From Synechococcaceae bacterium WB4_1_0192 (GTDB lineage: Bacteria; Cyanobacteriota; Cyanobacteriia; PCC-6307; Cyanobiaceae): a DNA stretch of 19,381 nt. The notes beneath the pieces were generated by a model. It worked only from the letters and a program-made list of their open reading frames with translations. It had not been told where the DNA came from and searched no databases. This document shows, piece by piece, positions 6,250 to 13,756 of this stretch; position 1 is the first letter of the stretch, and every line of letters starts with the position of its first letter. The stretch covers positions 1 through 19,381 of the forward strand of contig RFPK01000012.1 of assembly GCA_009926195.1 (NCBI GenBank), in the 5' to 3' direction. The position numbers were made by a program, and so were the translations under genes.

Positions 6250-8438
6250 GCGATCACCTCCTGCTGGGCGGGCTCTGCCTGCACCAGCGCATGGAATGCC
6301 CCCTCAGCCGCCAGCAGCTGTTCGGGTGAGCCCTGTTCGATCACAGCGCCGTTCTGCATCACCAGCACCTGATCGCTGCGCAGGGCCGCATCCAGGCGGT
6401 GCGCCACGCTGATCACGGTGATTCCGCGGCGTTGCAGGGCATCCAGAACCCGGCTCTGGCTGGCGTTGTCGAGAGCGCTGGTGGCCTCATCCAGCAGCAG
6501 GATGCTGGGGCGGCGGATCAGGGCCCGGCAGAGTTCCAGTCGCTGCCGTTCGCCACCGCTGAGGTCGCTGCCGTTATCGCGCAGATGGCGTTGGAACGCT
6601 TCCGGGTGGCTGGTGATCGTGTCCAGGATCTGGGCATCGCGGGCGGCTTCCTCCAGGTCGTCGAGGCTGTGGCCCGGTCGCCACAGGGTGATGTTTTCCT
6701 GCACGCTGGCGTTGAACATGAACACCTGCTGGGGCACGTACGCAAGGCTGCGGCGCATCACCGCATCGCCGTGGTCTTGCCAGGGCTTGCCGTCGAACAG
6801 CAGCTCACCACCCCTGGGTTGGTAGAGGCCTGCGATCAGTCGGATCAGGGTTGTTTTACCGGAGCCACTGCCTCCCACGATCGCCAGACTGGAGCCGGCT
6901 GGAATCGTGAGATCAAGTCCGTTGATGAATGGCGCCGATACGGCATCAAAGCCGTAGCTGAGGTCGCGCAGGTCGATGGATCCCTGTAGCGCTGGCGTCG
7001 CGTTGTCGTCCTGATCGGCCAGGGAGAAGCTGCGCACCAGCGGATCCTCCTGACTGTTCCGGAGATCATCGAGCCGGCCCAGGTCCCCGATCAGTTGCTG
7101 CAGGGTGGCATTCAGCTGGGGCAGGCTGCTGATCGGTGCAATCAGCTGAGCCTGAAGGAACTGGAAGGCCACCAGCGTTCCGAGCGACATCTGCCCGGCG
7201 ATGATCAGCATTCCTCCCACCGCGATGATCAGCACGTTGAGCAGGAAGCTGCTGCCGGTGGCCGCCATCGAGGCCAGCGCCATCTGACTGCCGAGCTGCT
7301 GGCTCTGAACCACCACATTGCCGAAACTGCTCTGCCACTGGCTGAGAAAGTCGAATTCCAGTCCAGAGGCCTTGAGCGTTTCGATGTTGTTGATGCCCTG
7401 CAGACCCTTGCCCTGGGTTTTGCCCTGCTCAATCGCCAGCCTGCGGTTGGCGTCGTAGCGCAGCTCGGTAAGCCACCAGTTCAGCAGCAGGTTGGCCATC
7501 ATCACCGCCAGCACCAGCAGTCCCAGCCACGGGGAGATCACCAGGGCCATCACCAGCACCAGCACTGCCACCCAGAGGCTCAGCACAAACCGCAGCAGCT
7601 GGGCGACCACCACCTGGGTGGTCTGCATCCCCAGCAGCAGTCGGCTGGCGATTTCGCCCTGGTAGCGGGCCTGGTAGAAGCTGAAGCTGAGCTGGAACAA
7701 TTTGCGGAACAGATCTGCGGTGAGCCGCTTGGAGAGCAGCAACTGCATCCTCCGCAGCGCCGCGAACTGCACGCTCAGCAGGGCCAGCCAGGCCAGGACC
7801 ATCAGCAGCAGCAGCCACAGGATCGGGATGCCGAACGCCAGCTGCTGGTTCTGCAGAAAGCTGTCGATGAAGCTGGAGGTGAGCCCGGCTACCAGCAGGG
7901 TGATCACGGCCTGGGCGCTGGCGACCAGCAGCAGCTGCAGCAGCGATCCGGTGTAGGGCTTCAGGGTGCCGGGCAGGCTGAGCAGGGGCGAGCGCTCATG
8001 GCCGCCGGGCTGAAAGTCCGGTCCGGGTTCGAACTCGAGAACCACGCCGGTGAAGTTGTCGAGGAACTCGTCCATCTCCACCCGCACCCGGCCCTGGGCT
8101 GGATCGCTGAGGTAAGCGTGCTTGGCGCTGAAGCCTTCGATCACCAGGAAGTGATTAAAGCCCCAGAAGGCCACGCAGGGAAAGCGCCCATATCTGAGCA
8201 TGTCTTCTCCGCTGAGTCGGCAGGCTCGCGCCTTGAGGCCATAGAGCCGGCCCGCTTGGAGCAGCTGCTTGGCATTCGAGCCATCGCGGTTCACGCCGCA
8301 GGCTTCTCGCAGCTCACTCAGTTCCACGACACGGCCGAAATAGGCCAGGATCGTGGCTAACGCAGCGGCACCGCATTCGGCCGCCTCGTATTGCAGTCGT
8401 GTCCGCGCCTTGACGCGCTGTCGCTGCAGTGTCTTCAC
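6246..8438 (-). CDS. Peptidase C39-containing ABC transporter for Gly-Gly leader peptides (PCAT)
   Basis: This 730-aa protein joins three domains. The C39 protease domain (about 10-135) has Q16, catalytic C22 in YEAAECGAAAL, H96 in FNHFLVIEG and D112 in YLSDPAQG, so it looks active. The membrane domain (about 165-445) contains the FYQARYQGEIASRL coupling region. The ATPase has Walker A GGSGSGKTT (522-530), signature LSGGE (626-630), Walker B ILLLDEATSAL (from 646) and H-loop H680. Such transporters cut leaders after Gly-Gly and export the core across the inner membrane; the two Nif11 precursors nearby are the obvious substrates. The start is GTG at 8438, overlapping the adaptor gene stop as GTGA, and the end overlaps the next ABC gene as ATGA. 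Length and motifs are normal for the NHLM ABC1 family. Confidence 0.95.
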   Translation of the reverse strand: MKTLQRQRVKARTRLQYEAAECGAAALATILAYFGRVVELSELREACGVNRDGSNAKQLLQAGRLYGLKARACRLSGEDMLRYGRFPCVAFWGFNHFLVIEGFSAKHAYLSDPAQGRVRVEMDEFLDNFTGVVLEFEPGPDFQPGGHERSPLLSLPGTLKPYTGSLLQLLLVASAQAVITLLVAGLTSSFIDSFLQNQQLAFGIPILWLLLLMVLAWLALLSVQFAALRRMQLLLSKRLTADLFRKLFQLSFSFYQARYQGEIASRLLLGMQTTQVVVAQLLRFVLSLWVAVLVLVMALVISPWLGLLVLAVMMANLLLNWWLTELRYDANRRLAIEQGKTQGKGLQGINNIETLKASGLEFDFLSQWQSSFGNVVVQSQQLGSQMALASMAATGSSFLLNVLIIAVGGMLIIAGQMSLGTLVAFQFLQAQLIAPISSLPQLNATLQQLIGDLGRLDDLRNSQEDPLVRSFSLADQDDNATPALQGSIDLRDLSYGFDAVSAPFINGLDLTIPAGSSLAIVGGSGSGKTTLIRLIAGLYQPRGGELLFDGKPWQDHGDAVMRRSLAYVPQQVFMFNASVQENITLWRPGHSLDDLEEAARDAQILDTITSHPEAFQRHLRDNGSDLSGGERQRLELCRALIRRPSILLLDEATSALDNASQSRVLDALQRRGITVISVAHRLDAALRSDQVLVMQNGAVIEQGSPEQLLAAEGAFHALVQAEPAQQEVIA

Positions 8439-9808
8439 GGTGTGTCACCTCCGCTGGCGCTCCTGGGCGGGGTATCGGGCGGCGTGAGGCCGAAGAGTTG
8501 CTTCAGGCTCGGCAGCACCAGTTCGATCGGTCGTACCCAGCGGGTGGTGATTTCCACATCAAGCCGTTCACCGGGAGTCGGTGGGAACGGCAGATCCGAA
8601 CCCGAGCTCCAGCGGTAACCACCGCTATTGACTCTGCCTGACCCTGCAGTCCGTTCAAGCTCAAGCATCACCAGGGTTGGAGACTGTTCCTGGGCCACGA
8701 TCTCCTGGGCCAGCGAGCGGACACCAATGCGACTCGCCACGGTTTCAAGCGTGCCCGGCAAGCGCGACTTGTAGACAACCCGGGCGCGGATCCCGCCCAC
8801 CGCGGCGCGTTTGTAACCGGCAGGCGTGGCCAGAGCTCTCATGCCCGGGCGTACCTGAGCCATCTCGTTGTTGCCAAGGAAGGCGGGAACCAGGGCGGCG
8901 CCATTCAGCTTCTGGTCGCTGAGTTTCAATAGCTCCTGCCCGCGACTCACGGCCTCCATGTTCTGGGCCATGATCTGGTCGAGATACAGCTCGCGTGGTG
9001 TAAAGATCAGTTGTTGCTGCACCACGCTTGCCAGCTGACTGCGCAGAGCCTGGTAGGCCTTTTCGCTATCGCGGGACAGGCTGATTAATAGGTTGTCATT
9101 GCTGTGGATCTGGAGTTTGATTCCGTCCACGGTCGCCTGCTGCTGCAGGATGGAGGCGCGGTTGACGTATCCCTTCGCTGCCAGAGTCTGCATGCTGGCA
9201 AGATAGTTTGCGCTGCTGCTTAATTCGCGTCGCAACACAGCTTGCTGCTTCTCAATATTGCTGCGCTGGGCTGCGCTGTCCCGGAGTGTGCGATCCAGCT
9301 GATCCAGAGCACTGCTCAGATCAGCTTGTTGTGAGCTGGCGACCACCCAGAGCAGCAAACGACCGGCATCAAACCGAGTGCCGCGGTAGCGCAGCAGGTC
9401 GCGTGGGTTGGCTGTCTGTTCAGTCATGGCCGAATGCCGTGCGGCGCTGGCTGTGAGAATGGCGTGGGCCAGCTGGGCCATGGCCTGATCACTGAAACTG
9501 CCGGGCTGCCGTTGAAACTCCCAGGCCTGTTCCTGCCACTGTCTGTGTGGTAAGTGGAACATCCAGTGGTTCACCCCGTCGGTCTGGCTGATGCTGGTGG
9601 TGATCGTCCCCACGGGCAGCAGCACCCCGGTTCCCTCCACCGTGAGGGGGATCCTGGCCAGGGTGGCCCACAGGCCGCCGCCCGCCGCGATCAGAACCCC
9701 CAGCGCCAGGGTTGCCTTCAGTGGCGGACTGAGCAGGGTGATCGGCCCGCTGCGTTCGCCGACGCGGTGACGGCGCTTCAGAGCGCGGCTGTTGAACAGA
9801 TGCGTCAT
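8435..9808 (-). CDS. HlyD-family periplasmic adaptor (NHLM-type bacteriocin secretion protein)
   Basis: This 457-aa protein has a short basic cytoplasmic N-terminus and one membrane anchor (about residues 30-53, LKATLALGVLIAAGGGLWATL). A beta segment follows (LTVEGTGVLLPVGTITTSIS), then a long helical/coiled-coil section (about 155-300, rich in Gln/Ser/Ala) and a C-terminal beta-domain (VRPGMRALATPAGYKRAAVGGIRARVV). It should bridge the inner-membrane C39 transporter to the TolC-like channel. The start is set at the ATG at 9808 because it overlaps the tolC-like stop (ATGA) and gives the expected N-terminus; upstream in-frame sequence is only the antisense-free shadow of the tolC-like gene. 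Length is somewhat above the ~420 aa I recall for the family. Confidence 0.9.
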   Translation of the reverse strand: MTHLFNSRALKRRHRVGERSGPITLLSPPLKATLALGVLIAAGGGLWATLARIPLTVEGTGVLLPVGTITTSISQTDGVNHWMFHLPHRQWQEQAWEFQRQPGSFSDQAMAQLAHAILTASAARHSAMTEQTANPRDLLRYRGTRFDAGRLLLWVVASSQQADLSSALDQLDRTLRDSAAQRSNIEKQQAVLRRELSSSANYLASMQTLAAKGYVNRASILQQQATVDGIKLQIHSNDNLLISLSRDSEKAYQALRSQLASVVQQQLIFTPRELYLDQIMAQNMEAVSRGQELLKLSDQKLNGAALVPAFLGNNEMAQVRPGMRALATPAGYKRAAVGGIRARVVYKSRLPGTLETVASRIGVRSLAQEIVAQEQSPTLVMLELERTAGSGRVNSGGYRWSSGSDLPFPPTPGERLDVEITTRWVRPIELVLPSLKQLFGLTPPDTPPRSASGGDTP

Positions 9809-11496
9809 GGCCTGGTGGCTGTCGATGCTGGTGAGGGAGCCGTTCGCAGGACGCGCAGGCGTTGCTGCACGTCCTGCTGCGACTGGGCAGGCCAGGTGGC
9901 TGAATAGCGATAGAGCTGGGCCAGCGCCGTGTTGTAACTGAGGGTGGCTTCCGATTGCTGCTGCGCGGCCTGGGAGAGCTGCTGGATGGTCTGCACCACG
10001 CTGGTGATGTCGCCCACCCCAGCGGCGAAGCGTGCTCGGGAGGCCTGCTGGGCCAGTTCGGCACTGCGGTAGGCCTGCTGGGCGCTGCTGTAGGCCAGGC
10101 GAGCGGTGGTCAGCTGGCCGTAGCTGGACCGGATCTGCTGGATGGCCTCGAGCTCCGAGTTGGCGGCCTGAGCGATCTGTTGCCGTGCCTGGGCCTGGGC
10201 GGCCCTGGCGTTGGCCGCCTGGATGCCGCCGTCGAAGATTGACCAGGTGAAGCCAATCCCGATCGAGGTGGTGCTGTTCAGGAGGCTGGTCGGAGATTGC
10301 CCGCTCAGGCTTCCGTCGGTATAGGTCTGCGTTCCGTTGTTGGCGATCACGCTGCCACTGCCCACGAGCTGTAACACCGGCAGATAGCTGCGAAGGGCGG
10401 CCACGGCGCTCCACTGCGCCGACTCGGCTGCGGCCAGGCTGGCCCTGATTTCCTCCCGTTGCCGCAGGGCCTGGTTGATCGTCTGCTGCAGTGAAAGGCG
10501 CCACTCGCCCTGAAGCACTGCGGGTTCGGAGGGGATGACCAGGTCCCCTTCCGGTAGCGCCAGGCTGGCGGCCAGGCTGGCAGCCTGTTCGATGTAGGAG
10601 CGGGTGTAGGCCACCAGCTGGTTCAGTTGCAGAAACAGCTGGGAGCGGGTTGCCTCCACGTCGAGAACCGTGGCCATGCCAATCGACTGCTGCGCTTCAA
10701 GTGTTGTCAGTTGTTGCTGGTTGATGGCGTAGATTCTGCGGAAGCTTTTGATCAGGTCGCTGCTGCTTTGAAGGGAGTAGTAAGCCTCTTGGATGTCGAG
10801 GATCAGGCTCCTGGCGCTGACGTTGAATAAAAGTTTCTGTTGCTTCAGTGATTCGGAAGCGGCATTGATGTTGGGTTGTCGTGTTGGATCAATCGCGTTC
10901 CAGCTGATCGTCGCCCCAGGCTGAAAGGCTGATTGTGTCGTGGTGCTGGAGTAGTTGGGCGGGGCCGTGGGTGATGGCGTGTAGTTCTGGGTGAACGAGG
11001 TCCACTGGATGCCTGCGAAGGGGGTGCCGTTGCTGAGTTGGACTGATGGATACCACTGGCGCTGGGCGGCGATCAGCTGCCACTCGTACTGCTGGATGAC
11101 GCTGAACGCCTGCAGAAGCTGGGGGTTGGAGCGGATGCCGATACCGATCGCCTCCTGCAGGCTGATCGGTCGCGCGTGGGCATCAATCTGGGCTTCCAGT
11201 CGTGCCAGTTCATGGACCAGTAGCGCTGGGTCGGCCGCCTGGGCTGTTGCTGCCGGGATGGGACTGTTGATCGGTCCACTCAGTCCCGGCTGCACGAAGC
11301 CAAGGTTGATCAATCCGATCAGTGCAGCGAGTGGTCCAAGCGCGCCTGGCCAGGCCTCTGTGCGTCTGCCGGGCACGCAGCGCGGCAATGCAGGCTCTTT
11401 CAACGCGGTGGCTCGAGCAGCGGCCGCGGCGCAGCTCGGGGCAGATGCTGCTGGCTCTTGAGGGAAGCCCTGCACTCTGAAGAGCCGACACTTCAT
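9805..11496 (-). CDS. TolC-like outer-membrane efflux protein
   Basis: This 563-aa protein carries outer-membrane-factor repeats. The first begins at about residue 111 (ISLQEAIGIGIRSNPQLLQA) and has the usual helix-strand-helix pattern; the second half repeats it from about 330 (SLQQTINQALRQREEIRASLAAAESA) with GIGFTWSIFDGGIQAANARAAQA. The long helices are Gln/Ala rich, as in periplasmic alpha-barrels. The N-terminus is unusual: about 50 polar and basic residues precede a hydrophobic stretch (52-70), so the true start may be internal, though the ATG at 11496 overlaps the upstream stop (ATGA). It provides the outer-membrane exit for peptides carried by the adjacent adaptor and C39 transporter. 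Confidence 0.9.
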   Translation of the reverse strand: MKCRLFRVQGFPQEPAASAPSCAAAAARATALKEPALPRCVPGRRTEAWPGALGPLAALIGLINLGFVQPGLSGPINSPIPAATAQAADPALLVHELARLEAQIDAHARPISLQEAIGIGIRSNPQLLQAFSVIQQYEWQLIAAQRQWYPSVQLSNGTPFAGIQWTSFTQNYTPSPTAPPNYSSTTTQSAFQPGATISWNAIDPTRQPNINAASESLKQQKLLFNVSARSLILDIQEAYYSLQSSSDLIKSFRRIYAINQQQLTTLEAQQSIGMATVLDVEATRSQLFLQLNQLVAYTRSYIEQAASLAASLALPEGDLVIPSEPAVLQGEWRLSLQQTINQALRQREEIRASLAAAESAQWSAVAALRSYLPVLQLVGSGSVIANNGTQTYTDGSLSGQSPTSLLNSTTSIGIGFTWSIFDGGIQAANARAAQAQARQQIAQAANSELEAIQQIRSSYGQLTTARLAYSSAQQAYRSAELAQQASRARFAAGVGDITSVVQTIQQLSQAAQQQSEATLSYNTALAQLYRYSATWPAQSQQDVQQRLRVLRTAPSPASTATRP

Positions 11497-12032
11497 TGAC
11501 CAATCGTTGCCGATGGCCGTCCCGGCTTTGCGGGCGCATCGTCGCTCTCGGTGCCGAACAGGCCGATCAGATTCCGTAGCAAGCGGTCGCTGCTGCGGGT
11601 CAGGGTCTGGATGTCCTCAAGCGTGCGGAGCCGTGCCGGTTGGCTGGTGCGCAGGAGCTGTTGCGCCTCGCTGGAGGTTTGCTCGGCGTTGCTGCCGGTG
11701 CGGCTGAGCTGGCGCAGGGTGTCGCGTAGAGCGGGCGCGGTGGCGGCACTCTCGCGTTGGAGGGTGGAGGTCAGGTCATGGATCCCACTCAGGCTGAGGC
11801 GTGCGTCCCGCCGTGTCTTCACCAGTTGCTGGAGCAACGGCGCCAACGCCAGCGGCTGCTCGTAGCGCAGGCATTGCCCACTGAGGCTCCTGCCCTGGCC
11901 TGCGGGCTGAGGATCAGGGCTGATCTCCAGGTAGCGATCGCCGGCTCGTTCTGCCAGCTGAAGGGTCCTGCCTGCTGCGGTACTCAGGCGCTGAAGGGCT
12001 GCCGGCAACGGCCTTGGGGGCGTGGAGACCAT
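11493..12032 (-). CDS. Unknown 179-aa helical protein, first gene of the export operon
   Basis: The start ATG at 12032 is preceded by a G-run (GGGGGG) about 7 nt upstream. The frame is open further upstream only into the tRNA, which I take as non-coding. I do not recognise the family. Residues 62-160 are a series of predicted amphipathic helices (LALAPLLQQLVKTRRDARL, LRDTLRQLSRTGSNAEQTSS, LEDIQTLTRSSDRLLRNLIG). The segment GDRYLEISPDPQPAGQG followed by helices faintly recalls the end of an MCE/MlaD domain and its helical tail, so it may be a truncated MCE-type protein without its membrane anchor. There is one Cys (C54) and no signal peptide. The stop overlaps the tolC-like start (ATGA), so the two are co-translated and likely functionally linked. 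Confidence 0.55.
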   Translation of the reverse strand: MVSTPPRPLPAALQRLSTAAGRTLQLAERAGDRYLEISPDPQPAGQGRSLSGQCLRYEQPLALAPLLQQLVKTRRDARLSLSGIHDLTSTLQRESAATAPALRDTLRQLSRTGSNAEQTSSEAQQLLRTSQPARLRTLEDIQTLTRSSDRLLRNLIGLFGTESDDAPAKPGRPSATIGQ

Positions 12033-12152
12033 CAGGATCGCCCCCCTGCACGTGGCTGACAGGAGCGGAGTGCCGGTTTCTTGGGCCGAACCTGTCCAGT
12101 GACGCCCGGCTTCGTGTCCTGCTGAAGCCAGGTGGTGACTGGATTGTCTAAG

Positions 12153-12226
12153 CGCCCCCTGTTGGACTCGAACCAACGACCGGCTGCTTAGAAGGCAGCT
12201 GCTCTATCCAGCTGAGCTAAGGGAGC
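12153..12226 (-). tRNA. tRNA-Arg (anticodon UCU)
   Basis: This is a 74-nt cloverleaf on the minus strand. Acceptor GCTCCCT pairs with AGGGGGC (one G-U pair). The D-arm is GCTC...GAGC and the anticodon arm GCTGC-CTTCTAA-GCAGC with TCT at the anticodon. The T-arm is GTTGG-TTCGAGT-CCAAC. The discriminator base is G and CCA is not encoded. Its 3' end points at the peptide export operon, which starts 120 nt downstream; that gap holds no other feature I can support. Confidence 0.95.
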
Positions 12227-12310
12227 AGGGTGCGGCCCATCGGCCTTTGGCATTGTGGCAGCAGAGGTGCTGTTGCTGCCCCTAGGATTGAGGGTCGGCG
12301 CGGATCATCG

Positions 12311-13069
12311 ATGGCGGCCTCCCGGCTCAATGACAGCCAGAAGCAGGAGCTGGTGGCCCGCTACCGCCAGGGGGAGACGGGGCAGTCCCTGGCCCTGGCC
12401 TATGGCTGCAGCGCCAACACGGTGAGTCGGGTGGTGCGTGCGGCGTTGGCCCCCGAGGAGCTGGCAGCCCTCAAGAAGCAGGCCCGGCCCCGCGCCGGTT
12501 CCGTGCCGGCCGATCCCCCTGCGCCGCCGGCTGCATCGGCGATCGCAGCGCCAGAGGTGGAGAGCGTGGTGTCCGAGCCTGAGCCGGCGGTCGCCGCGCA
12601 GGTCGTCGAACGCGATGCATCGGGAGTGCTTGCCATCGACGATGCCGACGACTTCGGCGATGACGGCCTCGATGAGTTCGGCGAGGATGACATCGAGTCC
12701 GGCGAAGCCCCTGGGTTGCCAGCACCGGTCAGCAGCGCCGGTCAGCCGGCTGCCGTGCCTGTCCCGCTGACCCCCGGTGCCCTGCCCGGCTCGGTGTATC
12801 TGCTGGTCGACAAGACCGTCGAGCTGGAGCCTCGGCCGCTGCGGGAGTTCACCGAGCTCGGCAGTCTGCCGGCTGAGGAGCAGGATCGCCGTGCCCTGAT
12901 GCTCTACGCCAACCCCCGTCAGGCCAAGCGCCAGTGTGGTCGCAGCCAGCGGGTGATCAAGGTGCCGGATAGCGGCCTGCTTCAGCGGCGTTCCTCCTAC
13001 CTGGTGGCGCAGGGGATCACCAGGCTCGTGCTTGAGGGGGGCAGCCTGTTCGCCATCCCCGGATGCTGA
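12311..13069 (+). CDS. HTH-domain protein with acidic linker, conserved hypothetical
   Basis: This 252-aa protein starts at the ATG at 12311. Residues 6-45 form a helix-turn-helix of the resolvase/transposase-like kind (LNDSQKQELVARYRQGET, GQSLALAYGCSANTVSRVV). Residues 60-105 are Pro/Ala rich. Residues 108-132 are strongly acidic (DDADDFGDDGLDEFGEDDIE). The C-terminal 90 residues (SVYLLVDKTVELEPRPLREF and onward) form a compact domain I do not recognise. The HTH suggests DNA binding, but the acidic linker and non-standard C-terminus make it unlike classical regulators. An ORF extension to 12230 is rejected because it begins next to the tRNA. The stop lies just inside the next gene's earliest possible start, so it is probably co-transcribed with the lipoprotein gene. 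Confidence 0.75.
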   Translation: MAASRLNDSQKQELVARYRQGETGQSLALAYGCSANTVSRVVRAALAPEELAALKKQARPRAGSVPADPPAPPAASAIAAPEVESVVSEPEPAVAAQVVERDASGVLAIDDADDFGDDGLDEFGEDDIESGEAPGLPAPVSSAGQPAAVPVPLTPGALPGSVYLLVDKTVELEPRPLREFTELGSLPAEEQDRRALMLYANPRQAKRQCGRSQRVIKVPDSGLLQRRSSYLVAQGITRLVLEGGSLFAIPGC

Positions 13070-13077
13070 GGGCGGCG

Positions 13078-13518
13078 ATGCGCCTGAGCCTCTGCTGGAC
13101 GCCGGCGTTGCCCCTCCTGCTGTCCGTCTGGCTGTCTGCCTGTGATTCCTTGCCCCAGCGCTTGCCCCGCGATCCAGACGGCACCGCTCTCAACGCCAGC
13201 ACCTCACGTTGGCGTGGTTCCTCCTCCACCGGTGCCTACAGCGTCGTTCGCCAGGTCACCACAGGCGCCAATCGCTTCGGCTTCAAGGAAATCTGGTTCC
13301 AGGGAAAGGCCGTTGGTGCGCTCGTCACCGTCGGAACAGGCACCTACGAACCCAGGACACAGATCAACGTCTACACCTACACCCAGCCCAGCAACGGCAT
13401 CGTTGTGGTCCGCACGCGTGAGATCGAGCAAGAGAGCATCACCGAGGACACGGTGCTGTCCTCCAATCTGCCGATCTTCAAGGTCGGGGAGACGATCACC
13501 TACACCCTGATGCCCTGA
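13078..13518 (+). CDS. Small predicted lipoprotein
   Basis: This 146-aa protein has a signal sequence (MRLSLCWTPALPLLLSVWL) and the lipobox LSAC with Cys at residue 22, so it should be lipid-anchored facing the periplasm. The mature part has a low-complexity start (TALNASTSRWRGSSSTGAY) then a beta-rich region (FGFKEIWFQGKAVGALVTVG, INVYTYTQPSNGIVVVRTRE). I recognise no family. The ATG at 13078 is preferred because GAGGG lies about 5 nt upstream; another ATG at 13063 overlaps the stop of the HTH gene (ATGCTGA). The stop is 7 bp from the convergent LapA-like gene. Confidence 0.75.
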   Translation: MRLSLCWTPALPLLLSVWLSACDSLPQRLPRDPDGTALNASTSRWRGSSSTGAYSVVRQVTTGANRFGFKEIWFQGKAVGALVTVGTGTYEPRTQINVYTYTQPSNGIVVVRTREIEQESITEDTVLSSNLPIFKVGETITYTLMP

Positions 13519-13525
13519 GCGCCGC

Positions 13526-13756
13526 TCAGTCCAGGTCGCGTCCAGGCAGGAGCAGGGCTGTGGTGCTGCCGCCGCTGATCACGCCGATGACCAGGGCGAC
13601 CCCCACCAGGAAGCCGGTGGGTAGCTCGCGCGTCCGCCCCAGGCCCAGGTTCACGCTGGCCCGTTGATCCAGGTTCTGGGCGCCGAGGCACAGCAGCAGC
13701 AGCAGCAGGGCACCGCCGCCGAGGCTCGCCAGCAGCAGTCGCAGGCGCAGCAGCAT
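13526..13756 (-). CDS. Small two-helix membrane protein, LapA-like
   Basis: This 76-aa protein has two hydrophobic helices (about residues 4-24, LRLLLASLGGGALLLLLLCLG, and 47-69, GFLVGVALVIGVISGGSTTA) joined by a short polar loop containing NLGLGRTRELP. This helix-loop-helix with the second-helix motif resembles the LapA/DUF1049 domain of proteins tied to envelope assembly, and similar small proteins are common in cyanobacteria. The ATG overlaps the rsmI stop by one base (TGATG), so it is translated from the rsmI message. The 3' end is 7 bp from the convergent lipoprotein stop. Function beyond membrane location is unknown. Confidence 0.75.
   Translation of the reverse strand: MLLRLRLLLASLGGGALLLLLLCLGAQNLDQRASVNLGLGRTRELPTGFLVGVALVIGVISGGSTTALLLPGRDLD

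Noticed and set aside
7095..8360. Long plus-strand frame (421 codons), Gln/His rich
   Set aside because: Antisense to the C39 ABC transporter, with biased low-complexity composition from GC-rich codons; no domain visible.
9809..10504. N-terminal extension of the HlyD-like protein to 689 residues
   Set aside because: Overlaps the tolC-like gene in another frame; the ATG at 9808 with ATGA overlap gives the normal family N-terminus.
12033..12176. Upstream extension of the 179-aa protein starting inside the tRNA
   Set aside because: Would translate the tRNA 3' end; the ATG at 12032 has a G-rich ribosome site and a natural protein start.
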